From Cyclobacterium amurskyense (GTDB lineage Bacteria; Bacteroidota; Bacteroidia; Cytophagales; Cyclobacteriaceae): a stretch of 64,000 nt of DNA. A program made the translations under genes and the position numbers. This document shows, one piece after another, positions 27,389 through 36,350 of the stretch; the first letter of the stretch is position 1; each line of letters opens with the position of its first letter. The DNA is taken from NCBI RefSeq assembly GCF_001050135.1, contig NZ_CP012040.1:3985001-4049000 (forward strand), given 5' to 3'. The notes under the pieces are model-generated. The model was not told the DNA's origin, ran no database searches, and saw only the letters and a list, made by a program, of their open reading frames with translations.

Positions 27389-28906
27389 TTGAACACGCTC
27401 TATAAAATATTGTTGCTAATTCCTTTTGTACTATTAAGTACATTCTTAGAATTCTGTGTTGGTAGTGAAGGGTTGGACACCTATATCACATCGTTCATTT
27501 CTATTTCACTCACCATTTCAACTTTTTCGATAAGTTTTTCTTTTCTACAATATCAATTTTCTCCCTATAAGTCACTCTTAAAATCAACTTCCAAAAGACA
27601 ATTGTTTTTTTCTTATCTGACAATTATTTTAGGCCTATTGCCTTTATTTACGCTTTTCATAGATAAGAGCCACGTACCAACTATAAGTCTTTTTATTATC
27701 CCAATATTGGCCTATATGCTAATATTCTTACTCGTATTATCAATTGAAGAGTCAAATCCCCTTTTTTTAATAAAAAGGAGGTTAAGGAATAAATCGATTT
27801 CAAGATTTTTAAAAGCATATGAGAAAAAAGCTAAAGAACAATTAACTTATCTAAAGAGTTTAGAATTTTCGAAAGCCGATGAAACACCCATGCATGATTT
27901 CGGTGAATCGAAATATCAAAATGTTCTAATCAAAAACAACCCTTTTGACTTCCTAAATGAAGTGATTGAGATAAGTATTGCAAATTCCGACACGGAAAAA
28001 TTCGAAAAGGCGTTTATCTGTTTCATAGAGCTTACAGAAAAGGTATTAAGTAATGAGGCAGTTAAAAAATCTGACTTCAGATTTAAAGCAAACAAGCTAA
28101 TAACCAATTCTTTTGAAAAATTAACTGTAACAATAAGTGAGCAACCAAATAACAAAAATATACAGAACATATTTCTAGAAAAGATTGGTGTTTATCTTAA
28201 AGAAAAGGCTTTAAAAAACCAGCAGACAAGTCAAGTATTTCTGAATATGATAACTGCTCTTACAACGTTTGCAGAACGTATATTGATTACAGATAATCGT
28301 GATGGGGCATTATTTATTGTTTCATTAAACAGGCAACTCGCACAAAAAGGAATTTATGATCCACCAGAAGATAATGAAGATAGGTTCTTTGAACTTGATT
28401 TACCTGTTTTTCCTGCACAGATAAAAACCATTGGACAAAAAGCCATAGAACTTAAAAACTCTGATTTAACATTCAGGTGCTTAGAAGAAATTGGTTACTT
28501 AGGTTGTACAGCAATCAAAAATGACCATTATCAAGTTGGCATTGAAAGCCTGCAGTCGTTGGTACAACTTGGCAGGGAGGCTAGAGCAAATGATGTGAAA
28601 TGTTTTTGGAGGCATTGTATGTTAGAAACAATCGATCATGCTGAGGAAAGAGTTTGGTGGATGTTGTCATGGGTAACACACCTTGATGAAAAATCTCAAA
28701 AAGAATGGGTTGAAACTTTTGAAACTGCATATTCTAGGTTAAGAGGGTTTAAACGTGAAATAGAGATTGCAGATGAAAACGGAAAAAAAGTATTTAGGTT
28801 TAAAGACATTGATGAACCTCACAAAGAATCTTTTTCTAAGGACAACTATTATAAAACCGTGGATTACTCAGATATTAAAGAAACTAAGGAATTTAGATTG
28901 TATTAA
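27389..28906 (+). CDS. Membrane protein with large cytoplasmic domain, function unknown
   Basis: 505 aa. The first ~120 residues hold about four transmembrane helices (LLLIPFVLLSTFLEF; FISISLTISTFSISFSFL; LTIILGLLPLFTLFI; LFIIPILAYMLIFLLVL). The remaining ~380 residues are a charged, helical soluble domain without motifs I know. The start is a TTG 22 bp after the intron relic, and I found no better start, so the 5' leader must come from the element. An ORF of this shape in an accessory array could be a membrane effector, but this is speculation. A conserved hairpin with GCATTC/GAATGC arms follows the stop by 24 bp. Confidence 0.65.
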   Translation: MNTLYKILLLIPFVLLSTFLEFCVGSEGLDTYITSFISISLTISTFSISFSFLQYQFSPYKSLLKSTSKRQLFFSYLTIILGLLPLFTLFIDKSHVPTISLFIIPILAYMLIFLLVLSIEESNPLFLIKRRLRNKSISRFLKAYEKKAKEQLTYLKSLEFSKADETPMHDFGESKYQNVLIKNNPFDFLNEVIEISIANSDTEKFEKAFICFIELTEKVLSNEAVKKSDFRFKANKLITNSFEKLTVTISEQPNNKNIQNIFLEKIGVYLKEKALKNQQTSQVFLNMITALTTFAERILITDNRDGALFIVSLNRQLAQKGIYDPPEDNEDRFFELDLPVFPAQIKTIGQKAIELKNSDLTFRCLEEIGYLGCTAIKNDHYQVGIESLQSLVQLGREARANDVKCFWRHCMLETIDHAEERVWWMLSWVTHLDEKSQKEWVETFETAYSRLRGFKREIEIADENGKKVFRFKDIDEPHKESFSKDNYYKTVDYSDIKETKEFRLY

Positions 28907-28930
28907 AAAAACAACACACACAATAACTAA

Positions 28931-28965
28931 GCATTCTGACGGCTGGTACAGCCTAGTCTGAATGC
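28931..28965 (+). other. Conserved hairpin (type A) preceding an intron 5' end, copy 1
   Basis: GCATTC and GAATGC close a stem with inner pairs GAC/GTC and GGCTG/CAGCC around a 3-nt loop. The hairpin is flanked outside by CACACACA and TGTGTGTG. The lead-in AATAACTAA and much of the stem are shared with copies at 37987-38021 and 45533-45567. In each case an intron-like 5' end follows. It may be the intron's target hairpin or a degenerate attC-like site. Confidence 0.7.
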
Positions 28966-28970
28966 AGTGT

Positions 28971-29150
28971 GTGTGCCCGGCATGTACATCTGGTATCGAA
29001 GATATCAACTTAAGGGTGAAAACCTGTGCGAAGGATTAGCAAGTCGCAATGCCTGTCCCTCGTTGCAGGAGTCCTTTGTTGTAAAGCCCTGAAGCCTCAG
29101 GATATGCTTAAAGCGAGACTGAAAAACCGGTATTGAATAGGTAGGTCGGT
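28971..29150 (+). mobile_element. Group II intron relic, 5' fragment only (element 3)
   Basis: It starts GTGTGCCCGG and contains typical intron domain-I text: GGGTGAAAACCTGTGCGAAG, ATTAGCAAGTCGCAATGCC and TGTCCCTCGTTGC. It shares CATCTGGTAT and GAAAACCTGTGC with element 8. No domain V or 3' tail is present, and the right edge is approximate. From there to 29280 I see nothing else except a promoter-like box. Confidence 0.6.
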
Positions 29151-29268
29151 AATATAAAAAGAAAATGGAGTTAGGGATTTAAATTTAATCCATCTCCAAT
29201 AAATTGATCGTCAATTTCATAAATTGAAGAATAAATGAAGCGGTTTAGGAATAATATTTGAATTGGGG

Positions 29269-29276
29269 TAAATTTG
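29269..29276 (+). promoter_or_regulatory. Possible Bacteroidota -7 box before the Panacea-DUF488 gene
   Basis: TAAATTTG matches TAnnTTTG exactly, with a weak upstream TTTA about 21 bp away. It ends 4 bp before the annotated ATG, so the transcript would be almost leaderless, or translation may start further in. Confidence 0.4.
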
Positions 29277-29280
29277 TCAA

Positions 29281-30165
29281 ATGTTCTATAGACGGAAAAT
29301 AATATTGGGGTTAATCGAATTACTTGGTGGAGAAGTAGAAGAATTGCGTTTACAAAAGCTTCTTTTTCTATACGCTAAGAAAAAAACACAATCCGAATAT
29401 GATTTCATCCCATACAAGTATGGTTGCTATTCATATTCTGCAAAAGCAGATTTAAATACTATGGTCAAGAAGGGGTTTCTGTCTGAGACAGAAAATAAGT
29501 ACTGCATAGAAGACAAATCGAATTATTTTCAAAAATTGAAACCAGCGGATGCAAAGCTATTAAAGGAAGTCGTTTGGGATTATGGGCAAATGAGCAGGAA
29601 TGCATTGATCAAACACACGTATTTGAATTTCCCGTTTTATGCAATAAACAGCACTATAGCTAATGAAGTATTGCCAGGTTCCTTGTATGATCGAGTTAAA
29701 GAAGCAATACCTAATGATGAAGAAATTACATTGTTTACTATAGGCTATGAAGGGATTTCACTTGAAAAATACTTGCAAAAGCTAATTAGAAACAATGTGA
29801 AGCTGTTGGTTGATGTTCGAAAAAATCCGCTCAGCATGAAATTTGGATTCAGTAAAACACTGCTGAAAAGATTTTGTAACAGCTTAAATATTGAATATTT
29901 TCATATTCCTGAAGTAGGAATCAGCTCGGATAAACGGCAGCAACTCGAATCCCAAACGGATTATGATAATCTATTTGCAGAATACCGCAAAACAACCTTG
30001 TCAGAAACAAAAAAAGCCCAACAGGAAATTCTAAAATTATTAATGCAGTACAAGCGTATCGCACTGACTTGTTTTGAAGCAGAGCCATGCCAATGTCACC
30101 GTTCGCATTTAGCTGAATTTATTTCTAAGTCTCCAGACTTCAAATACTCACTAAGACATCTGTAA
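29281..30165 (+). CDS. Panacea-like/DUF488 fusion protein
   Basis: 294 aa, cytoplasmic. Residues ~1-125 resemble the SocA/Panacea fold (LRLQKLLFLYAKKK, YDFIPYKYGCYSYSAKAD). Residues ~150-290 are a DUF488 domain (LFTIGYEGISLEKYLQ, LLVDVRKNPLSMKFGFS, YFHIPEVGI), ending in the typical cysteine/histidine motif (ALTCFEAEPCQCHRSHLAE). Panacea domains act as antitoxins in several toxin-antitoxin systems, and DUF488 has no settled activity. The partner gene follows after 2 bp, so the two form a unit. A role in defence or toxin neutralisation is inference from domain and position. Confidence 0.75.
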   Translation: MFYRRKIILGLIELLGGEVEELRLQKLLFLYAKKKTQSEYDFIPYKYGCYSYSAKADLNTMVKKGFLSETENKYCIEDKSNYFQKLKPADAKLLKEVVWDYGQMSRNALIKHTYLNFPFYAINSTIANEVLPGSLYDRVKEAIPNDEEITLFTIGYEGISLEKYLQKLIRNNVKLLVDVRKNPLSMKFGFSKTLLKRFCNSLNIEYFHIPEVGISSDKRQQLESQTDYDNLFAEYRKTTLSETKKAQQEILKLLMQYKRIALTCFEAEPCQCHRSHLAEFISKSPDFKYSLRHL

Positions 30166-30167
30166 AA

Positions 30168-30968
30168 ATGACCCTGACTCGAGTTCTCATCACTGTAAAA
30201 ACCTATCCGACCATTTCTTCAAAATATGATGAATTGGTTTGTACTGCAGGTTTTAAAGAAGATGGAACTTGGATAAGAATTTACCCAGTACCCTTTCGTC
30301 AACGGGCTTATACCGAGCAATATAAAAAATACGATTGGATAGAATTAGCCTTGGTTAAAAATACCAGTGATTTTCGCCCTGAAAGCTACAGACCGGCAAC
30401 TTTAGAAACAGAGATTAAGGTTGTGGGACATGTAGATACTGCAAGAAATTGGGAAGAGCGAAAAGGTGTATGTCTAGGAAAAATCTACTATAACTTATCT
30501 GAACTTATAGCAGAAGCCAAAAACAAAAATATTGGGACATCTCTAGCGGTGTTTAAGCCTACAGAGATTTTAGACTTCTATGCTGAGCCTGTAGAACGTG
30601 AATGGAGCTCAAAGCAAAAAGCTAATCTTGCTCAACAAAATCTCTTTGAAACCAAATTTGAAGTAGTTAAGAAATTACCATATAAGTTCAAGTTCCGATT
30701 TAAAGATGACCAAGGGAAAGTGAGCAATATGATGATTGAAGATTGGGAAACGGGACAGCTTTTTTGGAGGCAATATGCCAAATACGAAGGAAATGAAAAG
30801 AAAGCGATAGATGATGTACGTAAGAAGTACTTTGATGACTTTTCCATGACCAAAGACCTTCATTTTTATTTGGGGACAACGCAGAAAAACCATTACGTTT
30901 CACACAATCCATTTATGATAATTGGGACTTTTCATCCAAAAATTGAGACCCAAATGAAAATGTTCTAA
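30168..30968 (+). CDS. Unknown protein paired with the DUF488 gene
   Basis: 266 aa, no signal peptide or transmembrane segment. A conserved-looking N-terminus (VLITVKTYPTISSKYDELVC, then GFKEDGTWIRIYPVPFR) and C-terminal region (FYLGTTQKNHYVSHNPFMIIG) suggest a compact nucleotide- or nucleic-acid-handling fold, but I cannot name it. The gene begins 2 bp after the previous stop and is the last gene of this cassette. Comparing other genomes for a constant DUF488-partner pair would show whether the two form one system. Confidence 0.6.
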   Translation: MTLTRVLITVKTYPTISSKYDELVCTAGFKEDGTWIRIYPVPFRQRAYTEQYKKYDWIELALVKNTSDFRPESYRPATLETEIKVVGHVDTARNWEERKGVCLGKIYYNLSELIAEAKNKNIGTSLAVFKPTEILDFYAEPVEREWSSKQKANLAQQNLFETKFEVVKKLPYKFKFRFKDDQGKVSNMMIEDWETGQLFWRQYAKYEGNEKKAIDDVRKKYFDDFSMTKDLHFYLGTTQKNHYVSHNPFMIIGTFHPKIETQMKMF

Positions 30969-31289
30969 TGCCAACGCTCGACAGCCATACACAATTCCAA
31001 ACCACTCATTGATAGGATACCAGCCAAAGCTTGTCAAAGAGTATGTTTAACCGATGTAAGGAAAAAATAAAACAACTATCGCTTTCAGACATGCCCATTG
31101 GGAAAACATTATTGTTTAACCTGTTTTCCTCGGGGCCTGTCCTGTATTTTCACGTTTGGTGTAAGGCGCTGATTATTTGGTACTTCTTATTATCTTTATA
31201 GGTATTAATAAAGTATGCTATCAGGCACTTCGCTACCCTGCAACCAGAAAAACCGTACAAATAACATAATACGAAAATCAATCCACCTT
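30969..31289 (+). mobile_element. Intergenic region with 3' intron fragment (element 4)
   Basis: Bases 31095-31236 hold the 3' half only: GGGAAAACATTATTG, CGGGGCCTGTCCTGTA and TTATTATCTTTATAGG, ending CTATCAGGCACTTCGCTAC, a degenerate form of the usual end. Bases 30969-31094 carry nothing I can place. The distal end is 103 bp before the next start codon. Confidence 0.55.
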
Positions 31290-31305
31290 TTTGCCATTAG
31301 ACAAA
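31290..31305 (+). promoter_or_regulatory. Candidate operator for the Crp/Fnr regulator
   Basis: TTTGCC-ATTA-GACAAA is an inverted repeat with a 4-nt spacer, 35 bp before the start of the regulator. The same architecture (TTTGCC-N4-GGCAAA) recurs at 31979-31996 before the SDR gene. This suggests that the regulator controls both genes. Confidence 0.5.
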
Positions 31306-31339
31306 TTCCGAATAAAATGCAATGACAACCTTTGTGACT

Positions 31340-31906
31340 ATGGACAAATTAATAAACTATCTGTTGGAATTTGGGCAGTTAAATCAACAGCAAATTGACA
31401 TGATAAAAAGAAAAGCACAGGTATTGGAGTTGAAAAAGGGCGATTACTTTTCCGAAGCAGGAAAAATACCAAAACAAGTAGCTTTTATTGAAGAAGGTAT
31501 TTTACGAGTATGTTACTATAATAGCGAAGGGGATGAAATCACCAAATACTTTGTTGATGAAAATAATTTTGCGGTGGACATAAACAGCTTCAATCAAAAA
31601 ATCCCCTCTTCCGAATATGTTCAGGCTTTAACAGATTGTTCACTACTTGTATTTTCTACAGAATCACTCAACGATTTATCAGGTACTATCATTCAGTGGG
31701 ACGGCATTATCAATAAGATAACCGAAAAAGCATTGATTGAAAAGGTAAATAAACTAAGTCCAATGTTAGCCGAAGATGCTACAACAAGGTATCTAAGTTT
31801 TCTTGAAAAGTTTCCGAATTTAGCCAACAGAATTCCGCTTTCCTATCTCGCTTCCTATTTAGGAATCACTCAATCATCGTTAAGTAGGATTCGAAAAAGC
31901 ATCTGA
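31340..31906 (+). CDS. Crp/Fnr-family transcriptional regulator
   Basis: About 188 aa from the ATG at 31340; the ATG at 31322 would add six residues. Residues ~20-110 are a cyclic-nucleotide-binding-like beta-roll (KKGDYFSEAGKIPKQVAFIEEGILRVCYYNSEGDEITKYF, written here from several overlapping motifs). The C-terminus is a short helix-turn-helix (SYLASYLGITQSSLSRIRKS). It belongs to the common Bacteroidota Crp-like group without a clear ligand. The next gene, an SDR oxidoreductase, is 149 bp downstream, with a matching palindrome between them. Confidence 0.88.
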   Translation: MDKLINYLLEFGQLNQQQIDMIKRKAQVLELKKGDYFSEAGKIPKQVAFIEEGILRVCYYNSEGDEITKYFVDENNFAVDINSFNQKIPSSEYVQALTDCSLLVFSTESLNDLSGTIIQWDGIINKITEKALIEKVNKLSPMLAEDATTRYLSFLEKFPNLANRIPLSYLASYLGITQSSLSRIRKSI

Positions 31907-31978
31907 AATGAGCACCGAAGGTTTTCGGTACAAATTCCATGTAGCCTTTAAAATGAATTAAATATACATGAATTCATT

Positions 31979-31996
31979 ATTTGCCAAATGGCAAAT
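31979..31996 (+). promoter_or_regulatory. Candidate operator before the SDR gene
   Basis: ATTTGCC-AAAT-GGCAAAT is a perfect 7-bp inverted repeat with a 4-nt spacer, 60 bp before the SDR start. It matches the palindrome ahead of the neighbouring Crp/Fnr gene. Confidence 0.6.
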
Positions 31997-32055
31997 GTTT
32001 TTGCTTTTGAAGTGTTGAACTTTGCTTCATCATTTTAATAAAAGACAAAAACAAT

Positions 32056-32973
32056 ATGGATTCAATAATTATTACAGGAGCAACCAGTGGAATTGGCTTT
32101 GAGTGTGCTTTACAAATGGCTCAAATTGCCAAAAACGAACAAATTATCATTCCTGCCAGAAATATTGGAGCAGGAAAAGGCATAATAGAAAAAATAAAAG
32201 ACAAGACAGGTCATAAAAACCTAAAATGCTTGGAATTGGATTTGGCTTCATTAGAATCTATAAGAAACTTCTCTGAATCATTTGCCAAGGAAAAAAACAA
32301 TTCCATTTCTATCTTGATAAATAATGCAGGAGTACAGAATATTGGCGAAACACAATATACGGCAGATGGATTTGAGCAGACATTTGGTGTGAATCATCTC
32401 GGTTCGTTTGCCTTGACTTTGCAATTGCTGCCCTTAATGAAAAATGACGGACACATAACATTCACATCTAGCGAAACACACGACCCATCACTTAAAACTC
32501 CAATAGAACCACCAATTTATACCAGTGTTCAAGAGCTTGCTTTCTCAAAAGAAACTTCCGAAAAAACTAACATAGTTGGACAAAGAAGGTATTCTACTTC
32601 AAAATTGTGTAACATAATGACCACTTATGAATTACAAGAGCGATTAAAAAAAACAAATATTAGGGTGAATGCCTATGACCCAGGAATGACTCCAGGAACA
32701 GGACTTGCCAAAACTTATTCACCTGTTATGCGATTTTTATGGAAAAACGTATTCCCTGTTTTGACCTTATTAAAAAGTAACATACATACACCAGCTCAAG
32801 CAGGAAGAAATTTAGCAAAACTTGCTTATTCTGAAAAGTACAAAGACTTGAAGGGAATTTATTTCTCGGATGGGAAAGTTGTTAAAACATCTGTTGATTC
32901 TTATAACAAGGTTTTTCAAAAAGACTTGTGGAGTGGCAGCCTTGAACTTACAAAAACCACATTTACAGAATAA
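32056..32973 (+). CDS. Short-chain dehydrogenase/reductase
   Basis: A 305-aa cytoplasmic oxidoreductase. It has the Rossmann glycine motif TGATSGIGFE at the N-terminus, NNAG (SILINNAGVQN), a catalytic Ser (TFTSSETHD) and a Tyr-x-x-x-Lys motif (RRYSTSK), so all catalytic residues of a classical SDR are present. It resembles the retinol-dehydrogenase/protochlorophyllide-reductase-like SDRs often found next to Crp/Fnr or AraC regulators in Bacteroidota. The substrate is unknown. It is probably controlled by the upstream regulator through the shared TTTGCC palindrome. Confidence 0.88.
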   Translation: MDSIIITGATSGIGFECALQMAQIAKNEQIIIPARNIGAGKGIIEKIKDKTGHKNLKCLELDLASLESIRNFSESFAKEKNNSISILINNAGVQNIGETQYTADGFEQTFGVNHLGSFALTLQLLPLMKNDGHITFTSSETHDPSLKTPIEPPIYTSVQELAFSKETSEKTNIVGQRRYSTSKLCNIMTTYELQERLKKTNIRVNAYDPGMTPGTGLAKTYSPVMRFLWKNVFPVLTLLKSNIHTPAQAGRNLAKLAYSEKYKDLKGIYFSDGKVVKTSVDSYNKVFQKDLWSGSLELTKTTFTE

Positions 32974-33630
32974 CAAAAAGAAACATCTAAAAATGGCAGC
33001 AGGTAGCAATTAAGCTACAATGATGCGATTAAGGCTTCGGTTTATTGTAGTCCTGAGCAGTCAGGATTGGACTCAAGCTCCGAGAGCTTTCTGCTAAGGG
33101 GATTGGATTGGTTTTGTTGGGTAATTCAGGGAATTACGTGGCAGTAAAATTATTAAAAAGTAGACGAATTGATTCTCCAATAGTGCTTTTAAATCTTTGT
33201 CTCGGTGGTTTTTGAGTTATTTTCAGTGGATCATTACATGGATTAACAACAATGTGAAGTGTAACGGTCTACCGGAGTCATAGGGGTGGCGTGGGTATTG
33301 ATGGATTTTACTTAAGCTGTTTAAAATTATAATAGACAATAGGTGAATAGGTAAAGGTAGTCCAACTCCGCTTTTCTTTAGATTGACCCGCAGGAGGGGG
33401 GAGATAAGTCTGTTTCTTTAAGGCAAAGAAAAAGGTATTACCATCTAAGGTATCTAGCTATTTGAATTATCGTTACTAGTCCTTAAATTGTCTTCTACAT
33501 CAGATGCCCTAATGTTAGCATTCATTAAAAATACCGTTCATCTTTAATAACAACATTTCTGATTTAATAAAAATTTGATCCTCAAAAATAGGCGGACTTT
33601 TTAATATCAAATGGTTAAAGTAATCAATAA
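32974..33630 (+). mobile_element. Intergenic region with a short intron fragment (element 5)
   Basis: Bases 33236-33304 match the domain III/IV portion of elements 1 and 7 (ACATGGATTAACAACAATG, GGTCTACCGGAGTCATAGG, GGTGGCGTGG). Nothing else of the intron is visible. A weak hairpin with CTACAAT/ATTGTAG arms lies near 33014-33049. The rest, to 33630, has no recognisable gene. Confidence 0.55.
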
Positions 33631-34110
33631 ATGGAAAATTTAGTTGGAGATACTACAGGATTAATTCATTTAATTTCATCTAGCAGTGCTCTTTTATTCG
33701 GAACGCTTGTTTTAATGCTAAAAAAAGGCACAAAACTGCACGTGAAAATGGGCTATCTTTATTTAATTAGTATGGGAGTTCTGATTTTAACTGCACTCAT
33801 GATTTATAGATTATTCAATGGATGGGGGATTTTTCATTTTGCAACGCTCTTCAGTTTATTGACAATAATACTTGGAATGATTCCGGTTTGGACCAAAAAG
33901 CCCTTAAATACCTGGAAATTTCGGCATTTTACATTTATGTATTGGTCTGTAATAGGACTTTATTCAGCGTTTGGGGCTGAAATTTTAACTAGAATTCCAA
34001 AATCACCTTTTTTTGGAATGGTAGGGTTGGCAACAGTATTAATTTTGTTTTTTGGGGCAATATTCTTTAGAAAAAATAGAAGGAAATGGATAAAAGTATT
34101 TGGTTCTTAA
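33631..34110 (+). CDS. DUF2306-type small membrane protein
   Basis: 159 aa with four to five transmembrane helices (LIHLISSSSALLFGTLVLML, MGVLILTALMIYRLF, FATLFSLLTIILGMIPVW, and two more after residue 110). The conserved pattern KxGTKLHVKMGYLY, W-GIFHFATLFSL and RHFTFMYWSVIGLYSA is that of the DUF2306 family. The function is unknown. It is a single-gene cassette flanked by intron remnants and a broken gene. Confidence 0.75.
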   Translation: MENLVGDTTGLIHLISSSSALLFGTLVLMLKKGTKLHVKMGYLYLISMGVLILTALMIYRLFNGWGIFHFATLFSLLTIILGMIPVWTKKPLNTWKFRHFTFMYWSVIGLYSAFGAEILTRIPKSPFFGMVGLATVLILFFGAIFFRKNRRKWIKVFGS

Positions 34111-34166
34111 AATGAACGAAATACCAATATCCTATAAAATTTATTACTCAGCCAGTTTAGAGTTGA

Positions 34167-34361
34167 ATGGATTTTCCTAGCGGATTTTTTCTCGTCCAAA
34201 ATGGAGAAATAAACAATAAAATATATCAGGAACTTTGTGAAGTTTCTAAAGCAACAGCTACAAGAGACTTGACGGAGTTAGTAGATAAAAAGTATTTATT
34301 TGAAAAAGTAGGAATTACAGGGGCTGCAACTAATTACGTGTTAAAAAAAATAATGGGCTAA
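34167..34361 (+). pseudogene. C-terminal remnant of a Fic-type or similar winged-helix protein
   Basis: Sixty-four codons are left. The visible part (GEINNKIYQELCEVSKATATRDLTELVDKKYLFEKVG, broken across several motifs) is the C-terminal winged helix found in Fic-domain and related DNA-binding proteins. The catalytic Fic domain is missing, and a stop codon sits just before the ATG. It is probably an inactive fragment left by a deletion. Confidence 0.6.
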
Positions 34362-34803
34362 TAATGGGCTCATTATTCAATCAAAAGCAAATAGAACCAA
34401 TCAAAATTTAATATTAATGTTTGCAAAATAAAATAGCAAAAACCCAACGGTCAAGAAGCTGTGGTAATCCAGTAGGTGTAAATCGCACCTAAATAATTTG
34501 CTGTTCATTTAGAAGAGTTCCACCCGTGAGGGTTACGCTCAAGTTCGGCAGGCTCAAATGTGCATGCTAAAATACCCACACGTCAACCAATTAGTGGCTC
34601 CGAGAAGTTGTACCTGTAGATTGGAAGTGTTGATCTCGATTTTAAGGAAACTTTATTGTTTACCCCGTTCTCCCCGGGGCCTGTCCTGTATTTAACAGGA
34701 TCCGGTTTGATAAAGGGACTGATATTGTTCCGCTTATTATTATCTTTATCGGTAATTAAAATAAGTAGGCAATCAGGATCTACTCTACTAATCAATTAAG
34801 ACT
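34362..34803 (+). mobile_element. Group II intron relic (element 6)
   Basis: Bases 34452-34788 match element 1: AATCCAGTAGGTGTAAATCG, AATTTGCTGTTCATTTAG, GTGAGGGTTACGCTCAAG, then a degenerate domain V (GGCCTGTCCTGTATTTAACA, TCCGGTTTGATAAAGGG) and the end TCTACTCTAC. The 5' end is truncated and much of the centre is deleted. The next gene's ATG is only 15 bp downstream, so its promoter must lie in the element or further upstream. Confidence 0.6.
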
Positions 34804-36336
34804 ATGAAAGGACAATTTTTACAAATCCTAAAATATGTTGCGGTAGCAACTTTAGGTTGTCTAAGCTTGTTTTTTGTGGCAGTTCTTGTACCCTACCAGC
34901 CTATTAATTTCCCTGAAAAGAATTATTCTCGATTGATCTTAGAAAACATAAATATCGTAGACCTAAAAAACGATACAATTCTTGAAAATCAGTATTTATT
35001 GGTTGAAGGAAATCAAATAAAAAGAATAGATTCAGAACCATTTAAATCAGCGCAAGGTGATTGTAAAATTATAGATGGGACGGATAAATATTTGATCCCT
35101 GCTTTGTGGGATATGCATACTCATCTAAATAAACAGTCTCCAAATAGTGCATATGCCCAATTTGTAATAAATGGCATCATGCATATTCGAGAAATGCGAG
35201 GAGCCTATAACAATAGAGATCACTTTGCATCTACTCCAGAGCGAATAAAAAAATGGAATAAAAAGGTCGCAAATAATGATTTGCTTGGACCATATATTCA
35301 CAATATTCCGAGCATTGCAATAGATGGACCGAGTTCAATGTTTAACAATTCACCTGAATACTTTAATTGCTCAAACAGTGAACAGGCTAGAATGTTAGTG
35401 AAGCATTTTCAGTCTCAAGGAATTACCACGATTAAACCTTACAACAATATTTCTAAAGAGGCATTTTCCACATTGATGGAAGAAGCAAAAATTAGGGGAA
35501 TTGAGGTAGCTGGTCATAAACCTGTTCGCGTAAGTACTATTGAATCAGCTAATGCAGGTATGAAAAGCATTGAACATGCTCGATTCTTAATATGGGATAG
35601 TTTTAAAGGTTCGCAAGAACTCAGGAATAGTGATAACCCGAAGGGAAGCGATAATACCACACTTAGGCAAAGAATGCTCGATGAGCACGATACACTGCTA
35701 TTGGCAGCAAATTTAGAGGCTTTAAAAAATAATAAGACTTATTATTGCCCTACACATCTTACTAGAAGGTCTGATGCCTTTGCTGATGGAGAAGACTTTA
35801 GGTCAAGGTACGATAATATCAACCCAATCTTTAGATTTTTATCCTTTGAGGATTTAGACGCTACCTTACAAGAAGACACAACATCTAATGCAAGGAAGGT
35901 TTATAGGGAGTTTTATATAAAAGGGCTAGAAATTACTAAAACTGCAAACACCTGCGGAGTTAAAATATTGGCAGGCTCTGACGTACCAGAACTACCAGGA
36001 ACTTCATTAATTGATGAGTTACTAGAAATGTCAAAAACTGGCATTTCTAATTATGATGTCATTAAGACGGCAACCCTTAATCCATCCGAATATTTTGCTT
36101 TAGAGGATAAATACGGAACAGTTGATCAAGGTAAAATGGCAGATTTAATACTTCTTTCCCAAAATCCAATTAAAGATATTTCAAGTCTTAAAGATATACA
36201 TGGAATTGTCTATAATGGCGTTTATTTAGATAATGACGAAATAGTTCGATTAATACGAAAAACAAATTCTAGAAATATTGGGCTATTGATGTCTGCAAAA
36301 CTTATATGGGGGGTGCTAATGTACATGACTATATGA
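34804..36336 (+). CDS. Membrane-anchored amidohydrolase-superfamily protein
   Basis: 510 aa. An N-terminal transmembrane helix (VAVATLGCLSLFFVAVLV) may be a signal anchor. The amidohydrolase fold has the metal-binding motif DMHTH (ALWDMHTHL), the carbohydrate-like loop KPYNN, KSIEHARF, and the late Asp in LAGSDVPELPG. The end (KYGTVDQGKMADLILLSQNP) is typical of the imidazolonepropionase/prolidase-like branch. The last ~12 residues (LLMSAKLIWGVLMYMTI) look foreign, so the original stop may have been lost. It is a single-gene cassette; an attC-like hairpin starts 15 bp after the stop. Confidence 0.8.
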   Translation: MKGQFLQILKYVAVATLGCLSLFFVAVLVPYQPINFPEKNYSRLILENINIVDLKNDTILENQYLLVEGNQIKRIDSEPFKSAQGDCKIIDGTDKYLIPALWDMHTHLNKQSPNSAYAQFVINGIMHIREMRGAYNNRDHFASTPERIKKWNKKVANNDLLGPYIHNIPSIAIDGPSSMFNNSPEYFNCSNSEQARMLVKHFQSQGITTIKPYNNISKEAFSTLMEEAKIRGIEVAGHKPVRVSTIESANAGMKSIEHARFLIWDSFKGSQELRNSDNPKGSDNTTLRQRMLDEHDTLLLAANLEALKNNKTYYCPTHLTRRSDAFADGEDFRSRYDNINPIFRFLSFEDLDATLQEDTTSNARKVYREFYIKGLEITKTANTCGVKILAGSDVPELPGTSLIDELLEMSKTGISNYDVIKTATLNPSEYFALEDKYGTVDQGKMADLILLSQNPIKDISSLKDIHGIVYNGVYLDNDEIVRLIRKTNSRNIGLLMSAKLIWGVLMYMTI

Positions 36337-36350
36337 AACTGCCTACAACG

